Positions 16,759 to 26,382 of a stretch of 41,456 nt of DNA are shown piece after piece (position 1 is the first letter of the stretch; the number at the start of each line of letters is the position of its first letter). The position numbers and the translations under genes are program-made. The DNA comes from Gammaproteobacteria bacterium (GTDB taxonomy: Bacteria; Pseudomonadota; Gammaproteobacteria; Arenicellales; UBA868): the NCBI GenBank assembly GCA_014239255.1, contig JAAZZE010000015.1, positions 1 to 41,456 on the forward strand, in the 5' to 3' direction. Below the pieces are notes generated by a model that was not told the origin of the DNA, did no database searches, and saw nothing but the letters and a program-made list of their open reading frames with translations.

Positions 16759-17796
16759 TTACTCTAGGGTTTCAAGAATCTCGCGGATCAGCCTCGGGCC
16801 CTGGTAGATCAGGCCGGTGTACACCTGGATCAGGGATGCGCCCGCTAAGAGCATCGCCTGCGCTGAGGCCGCGTCAGTGATACCACCAACACCAATGATA
16901 GACAGGTCGTTACCGGTATAACTCTTGAGTTTTACAATAACCTGCTGTGAAAGTACTGCCAAGGGTGCGCCGCTCAGGCCACCGGCTTGGGACGATTCCG
17001 GGTAACGAATTGGGTCCAGCGGCCGGGTCGTGGTGGTGTTGGTGGCGACTACGCCATCAACACCATGTACGAGTAACGCATCGGCGATCTGCGCGATGGC
17101 TTCTTTGTCGAGGTCTGGTGCAATCTTGATCGCAATCGGGGTGTAGCGGCCATGCCGGTCGGAAAGTTTTGCCTGTTCGTCTTTAAGTGAAAAGAGTAGT
17201 TGATTGAGGGCCTGGCGCTCCTGCAAGTCACGCAAACCTGGCGTGTTGGGTGAGGAAATATTGACCGTGACGTAGTCTGCCACTGTGTAAACGGCGCGCA
17301 GGCCAGTGATGTAGTCACGTTGAGCCTGAGAGTTCGGGGTGGTCGCGTTCTTGCCGATATTAATTCCGATTCTCACCTGCTGGCAGTGGCGGTGCAGATT
17401 AGCCAGGAAACGGTTCAGGCCAGCACTGTTAAAGCCCATGCGGTTGATCAGTGCCTGCGCACCGGTGAGACGGAACATCCGCGGCCGAGGGTTTCCATAC
17501 TGAGGTAAAGGTGTCACGGTACCCAGTTCAAGAAAGCCAAACCCCAGATTTGCCAGTCCATCGACGGCTGTAGCATCTTTGTCGAGGCCTGCGGCGAGAC
17601 CGAGAGGGTTAGGGAATTGCAAACCCATCGCTTCGACCGGGTGTGCGGGCAGGGTGCCACGCCAGGCATCAGCCATATACTGGTTCAGTGGATGCACCCG
17701 TCCCAGTGTACCGATGGCAACGAGTGCAAACCGGTGAGCAGTTTCAGGATCAAGATTGAACAGTGTTCGGCGAAGCGGTGAATACCAATCGGGCAT
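16759..17796 (-). CDS. pyrD: PyrD, class 2 (quinone-linked) dihydroorotate dehydrogenase
   Basis: PyrD oxidises dihydroorotate to orotate at the membrane, passing electrons to quinone. Class 2 is shown by the N-terminal amphipathic extension (MPDWYSPLRRTLFNLDPETAHRFA) and by NPLGLAAGLDKDATAVDGL, LELGTVTPLPQYGNPRPRMFRL, INRMGFNSAGL and IGINIGKN. The catalytic segment is YVTVNISSPNTPGLRDLQ, with the Ser of class 2 enzymes in place of Cys. FMN-binding segments follow: GVDGVVATNTTTTR, GGLSGAPL and IGVGGI. Length 345 residues. Its ATG overlaps the stop of the upstream pseudouridine synthase gene (TAATG), implying translational coupling within a purB / pseudouridine synthase / pyrD unit. Confidence 0.97.
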   Translation of the reverse strand: MPDWYSPLRRTLFNLDPETAHRFALVAIGTLGRVHPLNQYMADAWRGTLPAHPVEAMGLQFPNPLGLAAGLDKDATAVDGLANLGFGFLELGTVTPLPQYGNPRPRMFRLTGAQALINRMGFNSAGLNRFLANLHRHCQQVRIGINIGKNATTPNSQAQRDYITGLRAVYTVADYVTVNISSPNTPGLRDLQERQALNQLLFSLKDEQAKLSDRHGRYTPIAIKIAPDLDKEAIAQIADALLVHGVDGVVATNTTTTRPLDPIRYPESSQAGGLSGAPLAVLSQQVIVKLKSYTGNDLSIIGVGGITDAASAQAMLLAGASLIQVYTGLIYQGPRLIREILETLE

Positions 17797-18503
17797 TAGA
17801 ACTGTTCCCCGGACTCAAGATAGCGCCATTGCCCGCGGGGCAGGTGGCCCAGGGTGACGCCACCGATCCGGGTCCGGGTCAGGTTATTAACCTTAAGTCC
17901 AACGAGCTCACACATGCGTCGGATCTGGCGCTTGCGCCCTTCGGTTAGGACAAACATGAGTTGGTGGGTGCCCTGTCGTGTGACGCGTGCGGGACGCAGT
18001 ACGCGACCATCCAGCGACAGGCCATGACAAAGCTGGGCGATAGTGTGGTCATCAAAAGAGTCAGAAACTCGTACCCGATACTCCTTTTCAACCCGACTGT
18101 CGGGAGATATCAGCCGTCTGGCTATGCTGCCGTTTTGTGTCAGGACGAGCAGGCCGCTGGAATCGATGTCCAATCGTCCTGCGACGTTCAACGTCGACGC
18201 TGCGGGAGCAGAATCATTGCCGTGGTCAGACCTGCCTCTTTGTTGATTTTCGCGTCGAATCAAAGAGACGGCCTCGGGGTATCCTTTCTCGGGCAGGTTG
18301 GATACGTACCCTGGTGGTTTATTAAGCAAGATGGTCGCCAAGGTTTTTCTATGGCGTGCGGCTTGAGCGCTCAGGCAAATATCGGCATCGGGGTTTACCC
18401 GTATACCCAGTTGATTAACCACCACGCCGTCGACCAGCACGCGGCCCGAAGCGATCAGCCGATCGGCCTCGCGTCGCGAGCACAAACCTTGCTGCGCCAT
18501 CAA
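17796..18503 (-). CDS. RsuA-family rRNA pseudouridine synthase
   Basis: This enzyme family isomerises uridine to pseudouridine in rRNA. It has an N-terminal S4 RNA-binding domain (LCSRREADRLIASGRVLVDG) and the catalytic domain with ILLNKPPGYVSNLPEKGYP, GRLDIDSSGLLVLTQNG (catalytic Asp in GRLD), EKEYRV and LTEGRKRQIRRMCELVGL. The LNKPPGYVS style suggests an RluF-like or RsuA/RluB-like 23S or 16S enzyme; I cannot say which site. Start problem: the S4 domain normally begins RLSKLMAQ, and those residues are encoded in frame just upstream of the TTG at 18503, but no ATG, GTG or TTG precedes them; a CTG at 18512 is a candidate. The stop overlaps the pyrD ATG, and purB ends 43 bases upstream. Confidence 0.88.
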   Translation of the reverse strand: MMAQQGLCSRREADRLIASGRVLVDGVVVNQLGIRVNPDADICLSAQAARHRKTLATILLNKPPGYVSNLPEKGYPEAVSLIRRENQQRGRSDHGNDSAPAASTLNVAGRLDIDSSGLLVLTQNGSIARRLISPDSRVEKEYRVRVSDSFDDHTIAQLCHGLSLDGRVLRPARVTRQGTHQLMFVLTEGRKRQIRRMCELVGLKVNNLTRTRIGGVTLGHLPRGQWRYLESGEQF

Positions 18504-18546
18504 TTTGGACAGCCGGGTCCCGGCTAACGCAGGCTTGCCCGGAAAG

Positions 18547-20007
<1,461 letters not shown>

Positions 20008-20092
20008 TCAGCTATCTTGGCCCGACTGCGAAACGCATCTGTTTTCAAAAGGCCCGCAAAGGCGAATTTTGTGTCTAAACTGATGATCTGGT

Positions 20093-21331
20093 TCAAGATG
20101 ATGCCTTCAGTTTTCCCCCATCCAGACGCCAGATATGCGGGAAGGCGATTGAAACTATAGCAACACTCACGCCTACCACAAATGCGCCACAGGTCACGGC
20201 TATCGGTGGCGAATAAAGTTCTGCCAAGGGGCCCAGTACCAGACCGCCCAGCGCAATCAGACTGAAGGTGATGCTGTGGATGCCCATGACCCGGCCTCGC
20301 AGTGCATCCGGCACTGCAAGCTGCATTACTGTCATTGAACTGATGAGGAAGAATGAGCCGCCAATGCTCGCAACTGTGGCAAAAAGGCATGCCCCAACGA
20401 AAGCCCATTGCAGGTTGTTGGCGTTTCGGGTGACGATGGCAAAACAGATCAACGCCAAGGCAAAAACCAGAGCGCCACCCAACATGATGCGCCCCAGGTT
20501 CGCAGATCGTTGTAATCGTCCGACCAGCAGTGTGCCTGCGACTGACCCTACACCGGTTGCAGAGATCAACAGGCCATAACCTTTTTCACCTCCGCCCAAG
20601 AGTTCTGAGAATACCGGCATGATCTGAACGTACGATGTTCCGAAGAACATTAGGATCCAGGTGAGTGCGATCAGAACTGCAAACAAGCGTTCCTGCCAGA
20701 TAAAGCGTAAGGCTGCCATCAGGCCCCAGCCCCCTTCGGCCGGCACGCCAGTTGTGGGGTTCACCTGTAACCTTGCAAGGATAAATGCCATGGCCCAAAA
20801 GCCAACGGTACATAGTGCAAAGATGACTGAAGTATCGGCAATTGCGATCAGGAAACCACCGATTGCCGGTAAAACCATTCGTGTGCCTTGCCAGAGTATT
20901 GAATTCAGTGCGACGGCACTCATCATCTGTTCTGGCTCAATCAGAGCAGGAAAGAATGAGACCCGGGCTGGCATGTCAAAGCCTGAGATCAGGCCGAGCA
21001 CGGCCGCAATTACCAGTACATGCCATACTGCAACTGATCCGGTCGCATCCAGTAGCGCGAGGATGGCCAGTGCTACGCCGGCAAGCACGGAGGTAATCAA
21101 CAGCACTTTACGTCGGTTACCCCGGTCGGCAATTAATCCACCTGCGAGAGTGGCTATGATGGCGGGAACGGCCATGGCACCCCCTAGCATGCCAAGGTCT
21201 AGGGCAGACCCGCTGAGTTCGAAAACCAGCCACGCCATGCCGACAAAATACAACTGCGTCGCCCCGGTGGAGCCGATGGATCCAAGCCAGAAACGTCGGT
21301 AGCGTGGTGATCGCAGGGCGTCGAATTTCAT
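20093..21331 (-). CDS. MFS transporter of the DHA3/EntS-like type
   Basis: A 412-residue membrane protein with about 12 hydrophobic segments. The N-terminus MKFDALRSPRYRRFWLGSIGS and the loop GGLIADRGNRRKVLLIT (MFS motif A) place it in the MFS_3 / DHA3 branch, which contains the enterobactin exporter EntS and macrolide exporters. Other conserved parts are DMPARVSFFPALIEPEQMMSAVALNS and the repeat VPDALRGRVMGIHSI in the second half. The substrate cannot be told from sequence, and neighbours give no clue: it sits 97 bases upstream of purB with the same orientation. Efflux of a small molecule is the likeliest role. Confidence 0.85.
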   Translation of the reverse strand: MKFDALRSPRYRRFWLGSIGSTGATQLYFVGMAWLVFELSGSALDLGMLGGAMAVPAIIATLAGGLIADRGNRRKVLLITSVLAGVALAILALLDATGSVAVWHVLVIAAVLGLISGFDMPARVSFFPALIEPEQMMSAVALNSILWQGTRMVLPAIGGFLIAIADTSVIFALCTVGFWAMAFILARLQVNPTTGVPAEGGWGLMAALRFIWQERLFAVLIALTWILMFFGTSYVQIMPVFSELLGGGEKGYGLLISATGVGSVAGTLLVGRLQRSANLGRIMLGGALVFALALICFAIVTRNANNLQWAFVGACLFATVASIGGSFFLISSMTVMQLAVPDALRGRVMGIHSITFSLIALGGLVLGPLAELYSPPIAVTCGAFVVGVSVAIVSIAFPHIWRLDGGKLKASS

Positions 21332-21411
21332 CTCAACTCCCCTTGCCAGTGACGGTTTCCCGGGACAGGCCGCCTACCTTACCGTTATAAGGAAAGATAA
21401 TTGGTCGTGGT

Positions 21412-22464
21412 TCAGGAGGTGCGCGAGGACTTGCCTGGCGCCTGAGAGCTGAGTAGCACACTGATCCAGCGGCTGCGCGGGTCGCTTTCCAAAGCAATCT
21501 TCACCAGCATGGTTAGCGGGGTCGACAGGAACATGCCAACTGGCCCGAAAACCCAGCCCCAGAACAGCAAGGAAATGAATACCACTAGAGTCGAAAGCCC
21601 GAGCCCTCGCCCCATGTAGCGCGGCTCGAGGAGGCTTCCGACGACGATGTTCGCCACGAGGAAGCCAGCCCCGACGGCTACCGCGATCGCGGGTCCAGCA
21701 TCAATCAATGACAAAGTCACCGCCGGAACGGCTGCGATAATCGACCCTATATAGGGTACAAAATTCATGAAAAAAGCGATGGCGCCCCAAAGGACTGCAA
21801 AGTCCACGCCTAGGACCAACAAGTAGGCAGTGATCGCAAGTGCGGTTATAAAACTCATCAACGCCTTGATGACGAGGTAACTGTTGACCGACTCCATGAA
21901 TGCAGACAGGTTGTCGATGGTTTTGTCTGGGTCCGCTGAAATGGCTCGCAACTTGTCGGGAATCGCGGCTGATTCCACCATCAAAAACAACACGGTAAAG
22001 ATAATCAGCATGGTGTTAGCCAGCAGGCTACCAAACCCGCCGACCAGACGCCCGAACAACTGGGCCGCTGCCGCCGGATTGATCAACTCTTCAAGGCCGC
22101 TCGGCGGCAATGCGAAGCCAAGGCCGCTGGCCCATAGCGTTATGTTGTCGATCAGGGTGCGTAGTTGTGCCTCGTAACGTGGCAGGGTATTGCTCAATTG
22201 ATCAATGGAAGCACCAATCAGTGATCCGATACTGATGAGTGCGCTACCCAGCAGTAGCAGAATCAAGGTTAGGGCGGCCCAGGTGGGTAATCCACGCCGG
22301 CGCAACCACTGTAGGGGGGCTGAGGCGATAATGGCTAGGAAAATCGCCATCAATAGGGGGATTACGATACTACTGGCTGCTTTCAGACCGGCAATCACGA
22401 TCACCAGGCAGGCAAGCACCAGGAGTACCTGTGTTCCAGTACTGGAATTTTGGGTTGTCAACAC
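21412..22464 (-). CDS. AI-2E family (PerM/YdiK/TqsA-like) membrane protein
   Basis: A 350-residue integral membrane protein of the AI-2E transporter family. The layout is typical: two N-terminal helices (VLLVLACLVIVIAGL and IVIPLLMAIFLAIIASAP), LQWLRRRGLPTWAALTLILLL, a soluble middle region, and then a C-terminal bundle with the family signature VLWGAIAFFMNFVPYIGSII, followed by VANIVVGSLLEPRYMGRGLGLSTLVVFISLLFWGWVFGPVGMFLSTPLT (quoted in separate overlapping parts; key residues EPRYMG and GPVGMFLSTPL). Members have been tied to AI-2 export or ion/proton antiport; function here is unknown. The start is GTG 22464, with a TTG next to it. It lies 52 bases downstream of the MerR regulator and 80 bases upstream of the MFS gene. 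Confidence 0.85.
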   Translation of the reverse strand: MLTTQNSSTGTQVLLVLACLVIVIAGLKAASSIVIPLLMAIFLAIIASAPLQWLRRRGLPTWAALTLILLLLGSALISIGSLIGASIDQLSNTLPRYEAQLRTLIDNITLWASGLGFALPPSGLEELINPAAAAQLFGRLVGGFGSLLANTMLIIFTVLFLMVESAAIPDKLRAISADPDKTIDNLSAFMESVNSYLVIKALMSFITALAITAYLLVLGVDFAVLWGAIAFFMNFVPYIGSIIAAVPAVTLSLIDAGPAIAVAVGAGFLVANIVVGSLLEPRYMGRGLGLSTLVVFISLLFWGWVFGPVGMFLSTPLTMLVKIALESDPRSRWISVLLSSQAPGKSSRTS

Positions 22465-22516
22465 GTGCGGTTCACTGCGCGAATAGGGCGAAAAGAGGAT
22501 GATACCTTGGGAAAGA

Positions 22517-22933
22517 TCAACTCAGGGCGCTAAGACGGTCCTGGCACTGAGCTTCAATGGTATCCAGTTCTTGCAGAGTTACGTCAATATCGTGGTGCTG
22601 CTGCTTTAAGGTGTCGCGGCGCTGGCGGATTTGCTCTAGGAAATAACGCAGTTGACCCGCTTCTCCAGGATTCGAGTCATACATGTTGATAATCTCGCCC
22701 ACCTCGTTTAGCGAGAAGCCCAGGCGTTTGCCACGTAGAATCAGTTTCAGTCGCACACGATCGCGCGTACGATACACCCGTTGTCGGCCAGATCGTTCGG
22801 GCCGCAACAGTCCTTCATCTTCGTAAAACCGAATTGCCCGCGTGGTCACCCCGAATTCTCGGGCCAGATCCGAGATCGAGTAGGAAGTATTGTGGGTATC
22901 ACTGGAAGGGCTGGTTTGCGTCATCATCGCCAT
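22517..22933 (-). CDS. MerR-family regulator, LiuR-like
   Basis: A 138-residue MerR-type regulator. The winged helix-turn-helix runs over about residues 18-85 (YSISDLAREFGVTTRAIRFY, EDEGLLRPERSGRQRVY, RDRVRLKLILRGKRLGFSL). A dimerising coiled coil follows (LEQIRQRRDTLKQQHHDIDV). No metal-binding cysteines are present apart from one near the end. The DRVRLKLILRGKRLGFSLNE segment is typical of LiuR, which controls branched-chain amino-acid and acyl-CoA breakdown genes in Proteobacteria. It is divergent from icmF, which handles isobutyryl-CoA, a valine-pathway acyl-CoA, and a palindrome lies in the shared promoter region. So control of icmF is a sound inference. Confidence 0.85.
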   Translation of the reverse strand: MAMMTQTSPSSDTHNTSYSISDLAREFGVTTRAIRFYEDEGLLRPERSGRQRVYRTRDRVRLKLILRGKRLGFSLNEVGEIINMYDSNPGEAGQLRYFLEQIRQRRDTLKQQHHDIDVTLQELDTIEAQCQDRLSALS

Positions 22934-22952
22934 AATGTCAGTATAACTTCAA

Positions 22953-22981
22953 TTGACGTTTACGTAAACGGAAACTAAAAT
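22953..22981 (+). promoter_or_regulatory. icmF promoter containing a perfect palindrome (probable LiuR-like operator)
   Basis: TTGACG (22953-22958) and TAAAAT (22976-22981) with a 17-base spacer form a sigma-70-like promoter pointing at icmF. CGTTTACGTAAACG (22957-22970) is a perfect 14-base palindrome that overlaps the -35 box and fills the spacer. The spacer is not the 19 bases of activator-type MerR promoters, so repression seems more likely than DNA-twisting activation. LiuR-type sites known to me are ACGT-centred palindromes of similar style. Confidence 0.65.
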
Positions 22982-23005
22982 GTTTTGTCCAATCTAACGA
23001 CGAAA

Positions 23006-26000
23006 ATGGTAACGATGAACCAGAGTGTACCCCCGCCGCCCAGTCCAGCAACCCGATCCGATCCGGATCCGGATTACCGGATCCGTTTTGTTACGGCGGC
23101 GAGTTTGTTCGACGGGCATGATGCTTCCATCAACATCATTCGCCGCTTGCTGCAGGCTTCCGGTGCGGAGGTAATTCACCTTGGTCACAACCGTAGTGTC
23201 CAGGAAATCGTTGATGCGGCTATCGAAGAAGATGTGCAGGGAATTGCTGTCAGTTCCTACCAGGGCGGCCACAGTGAATTTTTCTCCTACATGGTCGATA
23301 TGTTGCGTCAGCGCGGTCGGGGAGATATACGCGTCTTCGGCGGCGGCGGCGGCGTGATCGTTCCCGAAGAGGTCCGCGCGCTGCACGATTACGGGGTCTG
23401 CCGTATCTACTCGCCAGAGGACGGCCAGCATCTTGGCTTGCAGGGCATGATCGATGACATGATGGCGCAAGCCGATTTTTATCCTGGTGATCAGGGTAAC
23501 CAGAGCCTGGATGGACTGGACGGGTATGATGGTGGACAACTGGCTCGCTTGATTACCGAGATCGAAAACGGGACTGCCAGCGAATTTGTTTTGCGCCAGG
23601 CCCGCGCGGGGGCAGCTCGTGAAGAGTGTCGGGTGCCGATTTTGGGGATCACCGGTACTGGTGGCTCGGGCAAGTCCTCATTGACCGATGAACTGATTCT
23701 GCGCTGGCGTATGGATTACGGCGATCGCCTGCGCCTGGCAGTGCTTGCAGTGGACCCAACCCGACGTAAGACCGGCGGCGCTTTGCTTGGGGATCGTATT
23801 CGCATGAATGCGATTGACGGGGACGCGGTATTTTTGCGTTCACTCGCGACCCGCGGTGCGAGCGCCGAGATACCGCCGCAGATCGGGGACATCCTCGCGG
23901 CCTGCCAGTGCGCCGGTTTTGACCTGATCATTATCGAGACGCCTGGCATTGGTCAGGGTGACGCCGGCATCGTCTCTCAGGTGGATTGTGCGTTGTATGT
24001 CATGACACCAGAATTTGGTGCCCCGTCACAGCTTGAGAAGATCGAAATGCTGGACCATGCGGATTTCATCGCGATCAATAAGTGTGATCGTAAAGGTGCC
24101 CAGGACGCTTTGCGGGACGTACGTAAGCAGGTGCAGCGTAACCGTGGCGACTTCAGCATGGAGCCCGCAGCTATGCCGGTATACACAACCATGGCATCGC
24201 ATTTTAATGACCAAGGCGTGACCGCGCTGTACCGGGCGCTTAATACTGCTCTGGTGGAGCACGGTCTAGCTCCGAGCCCCGGGTTGCTGCCTGACCCAAA
24301 GTTGAATTTGAAACAGGCTGAAGTGGTGCCCGTCGGCCGCGAACGTTATCTGTCTGAGATATCCGATGCTGTTCGCCTCTACCACGAGGAGGCGGAAAAC
24401 CAGGCGGTTTTGGCGCGGCGATACCAGCACTTGAATAGTTGTATCGAACTGCTTGCGGCGGCAGGAGAGTCAACCGAGACACTTCAGGCGCTTGCTGAAG
24501 ATGTGGCTGAGAAACTGGGCACAGAAATGCTGGAACGGATCAATGAATTCAATTCTTTGATTGAACGCTACCGCCAGGACAGTCTGACTATTCGTGTACG
24601 GGGTAAAGCGCGGGAGCAGGCTCTCAGTTATACCTCTTTGTCTGGCACTCGGATTCCCCGTGTCAGCCTGCCTCGATATACCGACACTGGGGATCGTTTG
24701 ATTTGGCAGTTGTTGGAAAACGTACCGGGGGAATTTCCATTTACTGCAGGCGTTTTCCCATTCAAACACGAGAACGAAGATCCAACGCGTATGTTCGCAG
24801 GGGAGGGTGATGCCTCGCGCACTAATCGTCGCTTTAAGCTTTTGTCTGCTAATTCCGAAGCCAAGCGTTTGTCTACGGCTTTTGATTCAGTGACCCTGTA
24901 TGGATCCGACCCGGCACTACGCCCGGATATCTACGGTAAGGTCGGCACCTCTGGCGTTTCTATCGCAACCGTGGAGGACATGCGGACGCTCTATCAGGGC
25001 TTTGACCTTTGCAGCCCGACCACATCTGTGTCCATGACTATTAACGGTCCAGCACCGACTGTTCTAGCATTTTTTCTCAACACTGCCATTGATCAGCAGG
25101 TCGAGCGATTTTGTGAGGAGCAAGGCCGCGATCCGGATGCACAGGAGTTATCTAAGATTCGGTCGTGGACGTTGGAAAATGTCCGCGGCACGGTACAGGC
25201 CGATATCCTCAAGGAAGATCAGGGGCAAAACACTTGTCTTTTTTCCACTGATTTCAGTTTGAGCATGATGGCTGATATTCAGCAGTACTTTATTGATAAC
25301 CGGGTGCGCAAGTTTTACTCGGTCTCAATCTCCGGCTATCACATTGCCGAGGCAGGCGCTAATCCGATTACCCAGCTCGCACTCACCCTGGCGAACGGTT
25401 TTACCTACGTAGAATCCTACCTGGCCCGCGGTATGGAGATCGATGATTTTGCCCCGAACTTGTCTTTCTTTTTCTCCAATGGCATGGACCCGGAGTACAC
25501 CGTGATGGGGCGCGTCGCGCGGCGGATCTGGGCGGTTGCCATGCGGGAGCGTTATGGTGCGAATGCCCGCAGTCAGAGACTGAAATACCATATCCAGACT
25601 TCGGGTCGTTCTTTGCATGCACAAGAGATGGGTTTCAATGATATTCGAACCACACTTCAGGCATTGATCGCGGTTTACGACAACTGCAACAGTTTACATA
25701 CCAATGCCCATGATGAGGCAGTGACAACTCCTAGCGAAGACTCGGTGCGAAGAGCTATGGCTATACAGCTGATCATTAATCGTGAGTGGGGACTGGCGCG
25801 CAATGAAAATCCCAATCAGGGCAGTTTCATCATCGAGGAGCTTACCGATCTGGTTGAGCACGCGGTACTCGCAGAGTTTGATCGCCTGGCAGAGCGCGGT
25901 GGGGTCTTAGGAGCGATGGAAACCGGTTATCAGCGAGGCAAGATACAAGAAGAGTCTCTATATTATGAAACCCGCAAGCATGATGGCAGTTACCCGATCA

Positions 26001-26281
26001 TCGGTGTTAACTCTTTTGTCAGGGATACGGTTGGCACATCAGCCGATGTAGAGTTGGCTCGAGGCACCGAAACGGAAAAACAGGGGCAGCTGGACCGACT
26101 TGCCGATTTTAAGCGCCGCCATGAGAGCCAGACCGGTCCCGCACTTGATGCCGTCAAATATGCTGCTTTGCGTGGAGAGAACGTTTTTTACCCACTAATG
26201 GAGGCGGCTCGATGCTGTTCATTGGGCCAGCTTACCGACACGCTTTTTCAAGTGGGTGGGAAATATCGCCGGGGCATGTGA
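23006..26281 (+). CDS. icmF: IcmF, fused coenzyme-B12-dependent isobutyryl-CoA mutase with G-protein chaperone
   Basis: IcmF interconverts isobutyryl-CoA and n-butyryl-CoA (some also isovaleryl/pivalyl-CoA). It unites three parts, numbered here from the possible TTG 22985. The B12-binding domain has DGHDAS with the axial His45. The MeaB-like GTPase chaperone has P-loop GTGGSGKS 224-231, ETPGIGQGD 318-326 and NKCD 365-368. The mutase barrel runs from about residue 570 to the end (GVFPFKHENEDPTRMF, YGSDPALRPDIYGKVGTSG, TTSVSMTINGPAPT, SISGYHIAEAGANPITQLA, QTSGRSLHAQEMGFND). This order is diagnostic for IcmF rather than methylmalonyl-CoA mutase. About 1,090 residues, full length. Start: TTG 22985, ATG 23006 and ATG 23015 are all possible; the promoter at 22953-22981 would start RNA near 22988, favouring 23006 or 23015. 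Confidence 0.95.
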   Translation: MVTMNQSVPPPPSPATRSDPDPDYRIRFVTAASLFDGHDASINIIRRLLQASGAEVIHLGHNRSVQEIVDAAIEEDVQGIAVSSYQGGHSEFFSYMVDMLRQRGRGDIRVFGGGGGVIVPEEVRALHDYGVCRIYSPEDGQHLGLQGMIDDMMAQADFYPGDQGNQSLDGLDGYDGGQLARLITEIENGTASEFVLRQARAGAAREECRVPILGITGTGGSGKSSLTDELILRWRMDYGDRLRLAVLAVDPTRRKTGGALLGDRIRMNAIDGDAVFLRSLATRGASAEIPPQIGDILAACQCAGFDLIIIETPGIGQGDAGIVSQVDCALYVMTPEFGAPSQLEKIEMLDHADFIAINKCDRKGAQDALRDVRKQVQRNRGDFSMEPAAMPVYTTMASHFNDQGVTALYRALNTALVEHGLAPSPGLLPDPKLNLKQAEVVPVGRERYLSEISDAVRLYHEEAENQAVLARRYQHLNSCIELLAAAGESTETLQALAEDVAEKLGTEMLERINEFNSLIERYRQDSLTIRVRGKAREQALSYTSLSGTRIPRVSLPRYTDTGDRLIWQLLENVPGEFPFTAGVFPFKHENEDPTRMFAGEGDASRTNRRFKLLSANSEAKRLSTAFDSVTLYGSDPALRPDIYGKVGTSGVSIATVEDMRTLYQGFDLCSPTTSVSMTINGPAPTVLAFFLNTAIDQQVERFCEEQGRDPDAQELSKIRSWTLENVRGTVQADILKEDQGQNTCLFSTDFSLSMMADIQQYFIDNRVRKFYSVSISGYHIAEAGANPITQLALTLANGFTYVESYLARGMEIDDFAPNLSFFFSNGMDPEYTVMGRVARRIWAVAMRERYGANARSQRLKYHIQTSGRSLHAQEMGFNDIRTTLQALIAVYDNCNSLHTNAHDEAVTTPSEDSVRRAMAIQLIINREWGLARNENPNQGSFIIEELTDLVEHAVLAEFDRLAERGGVLGAMETGYQRGKIQEESLYYETRKHDGSYPIIGVNSFVRDTVGTSADVELARGTETEKQGQLDRLADFKRRHESQTGPALDAVKYAALRGENVFYPLMEAARCCSLGQLTDTLFQVGGKYRRGM

Positions 26282-26382
26282 GCCCCGATGCATGTCATAT
26301 CCGATGTCTTTGTATGCTCTGACAAGCCCAGGCGTGCTGGGTCACTAAGTTAAGTGTAGGGGCGATCGGACAAGATAGCACT

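Noticed and set aside
23047-23081. Clustered GGATCC/CCGGAT repeats early in icmF
   Set aside because: They are codons of an Asp/Pro-rich N-terminal linker and form no phased repeat or separate element.
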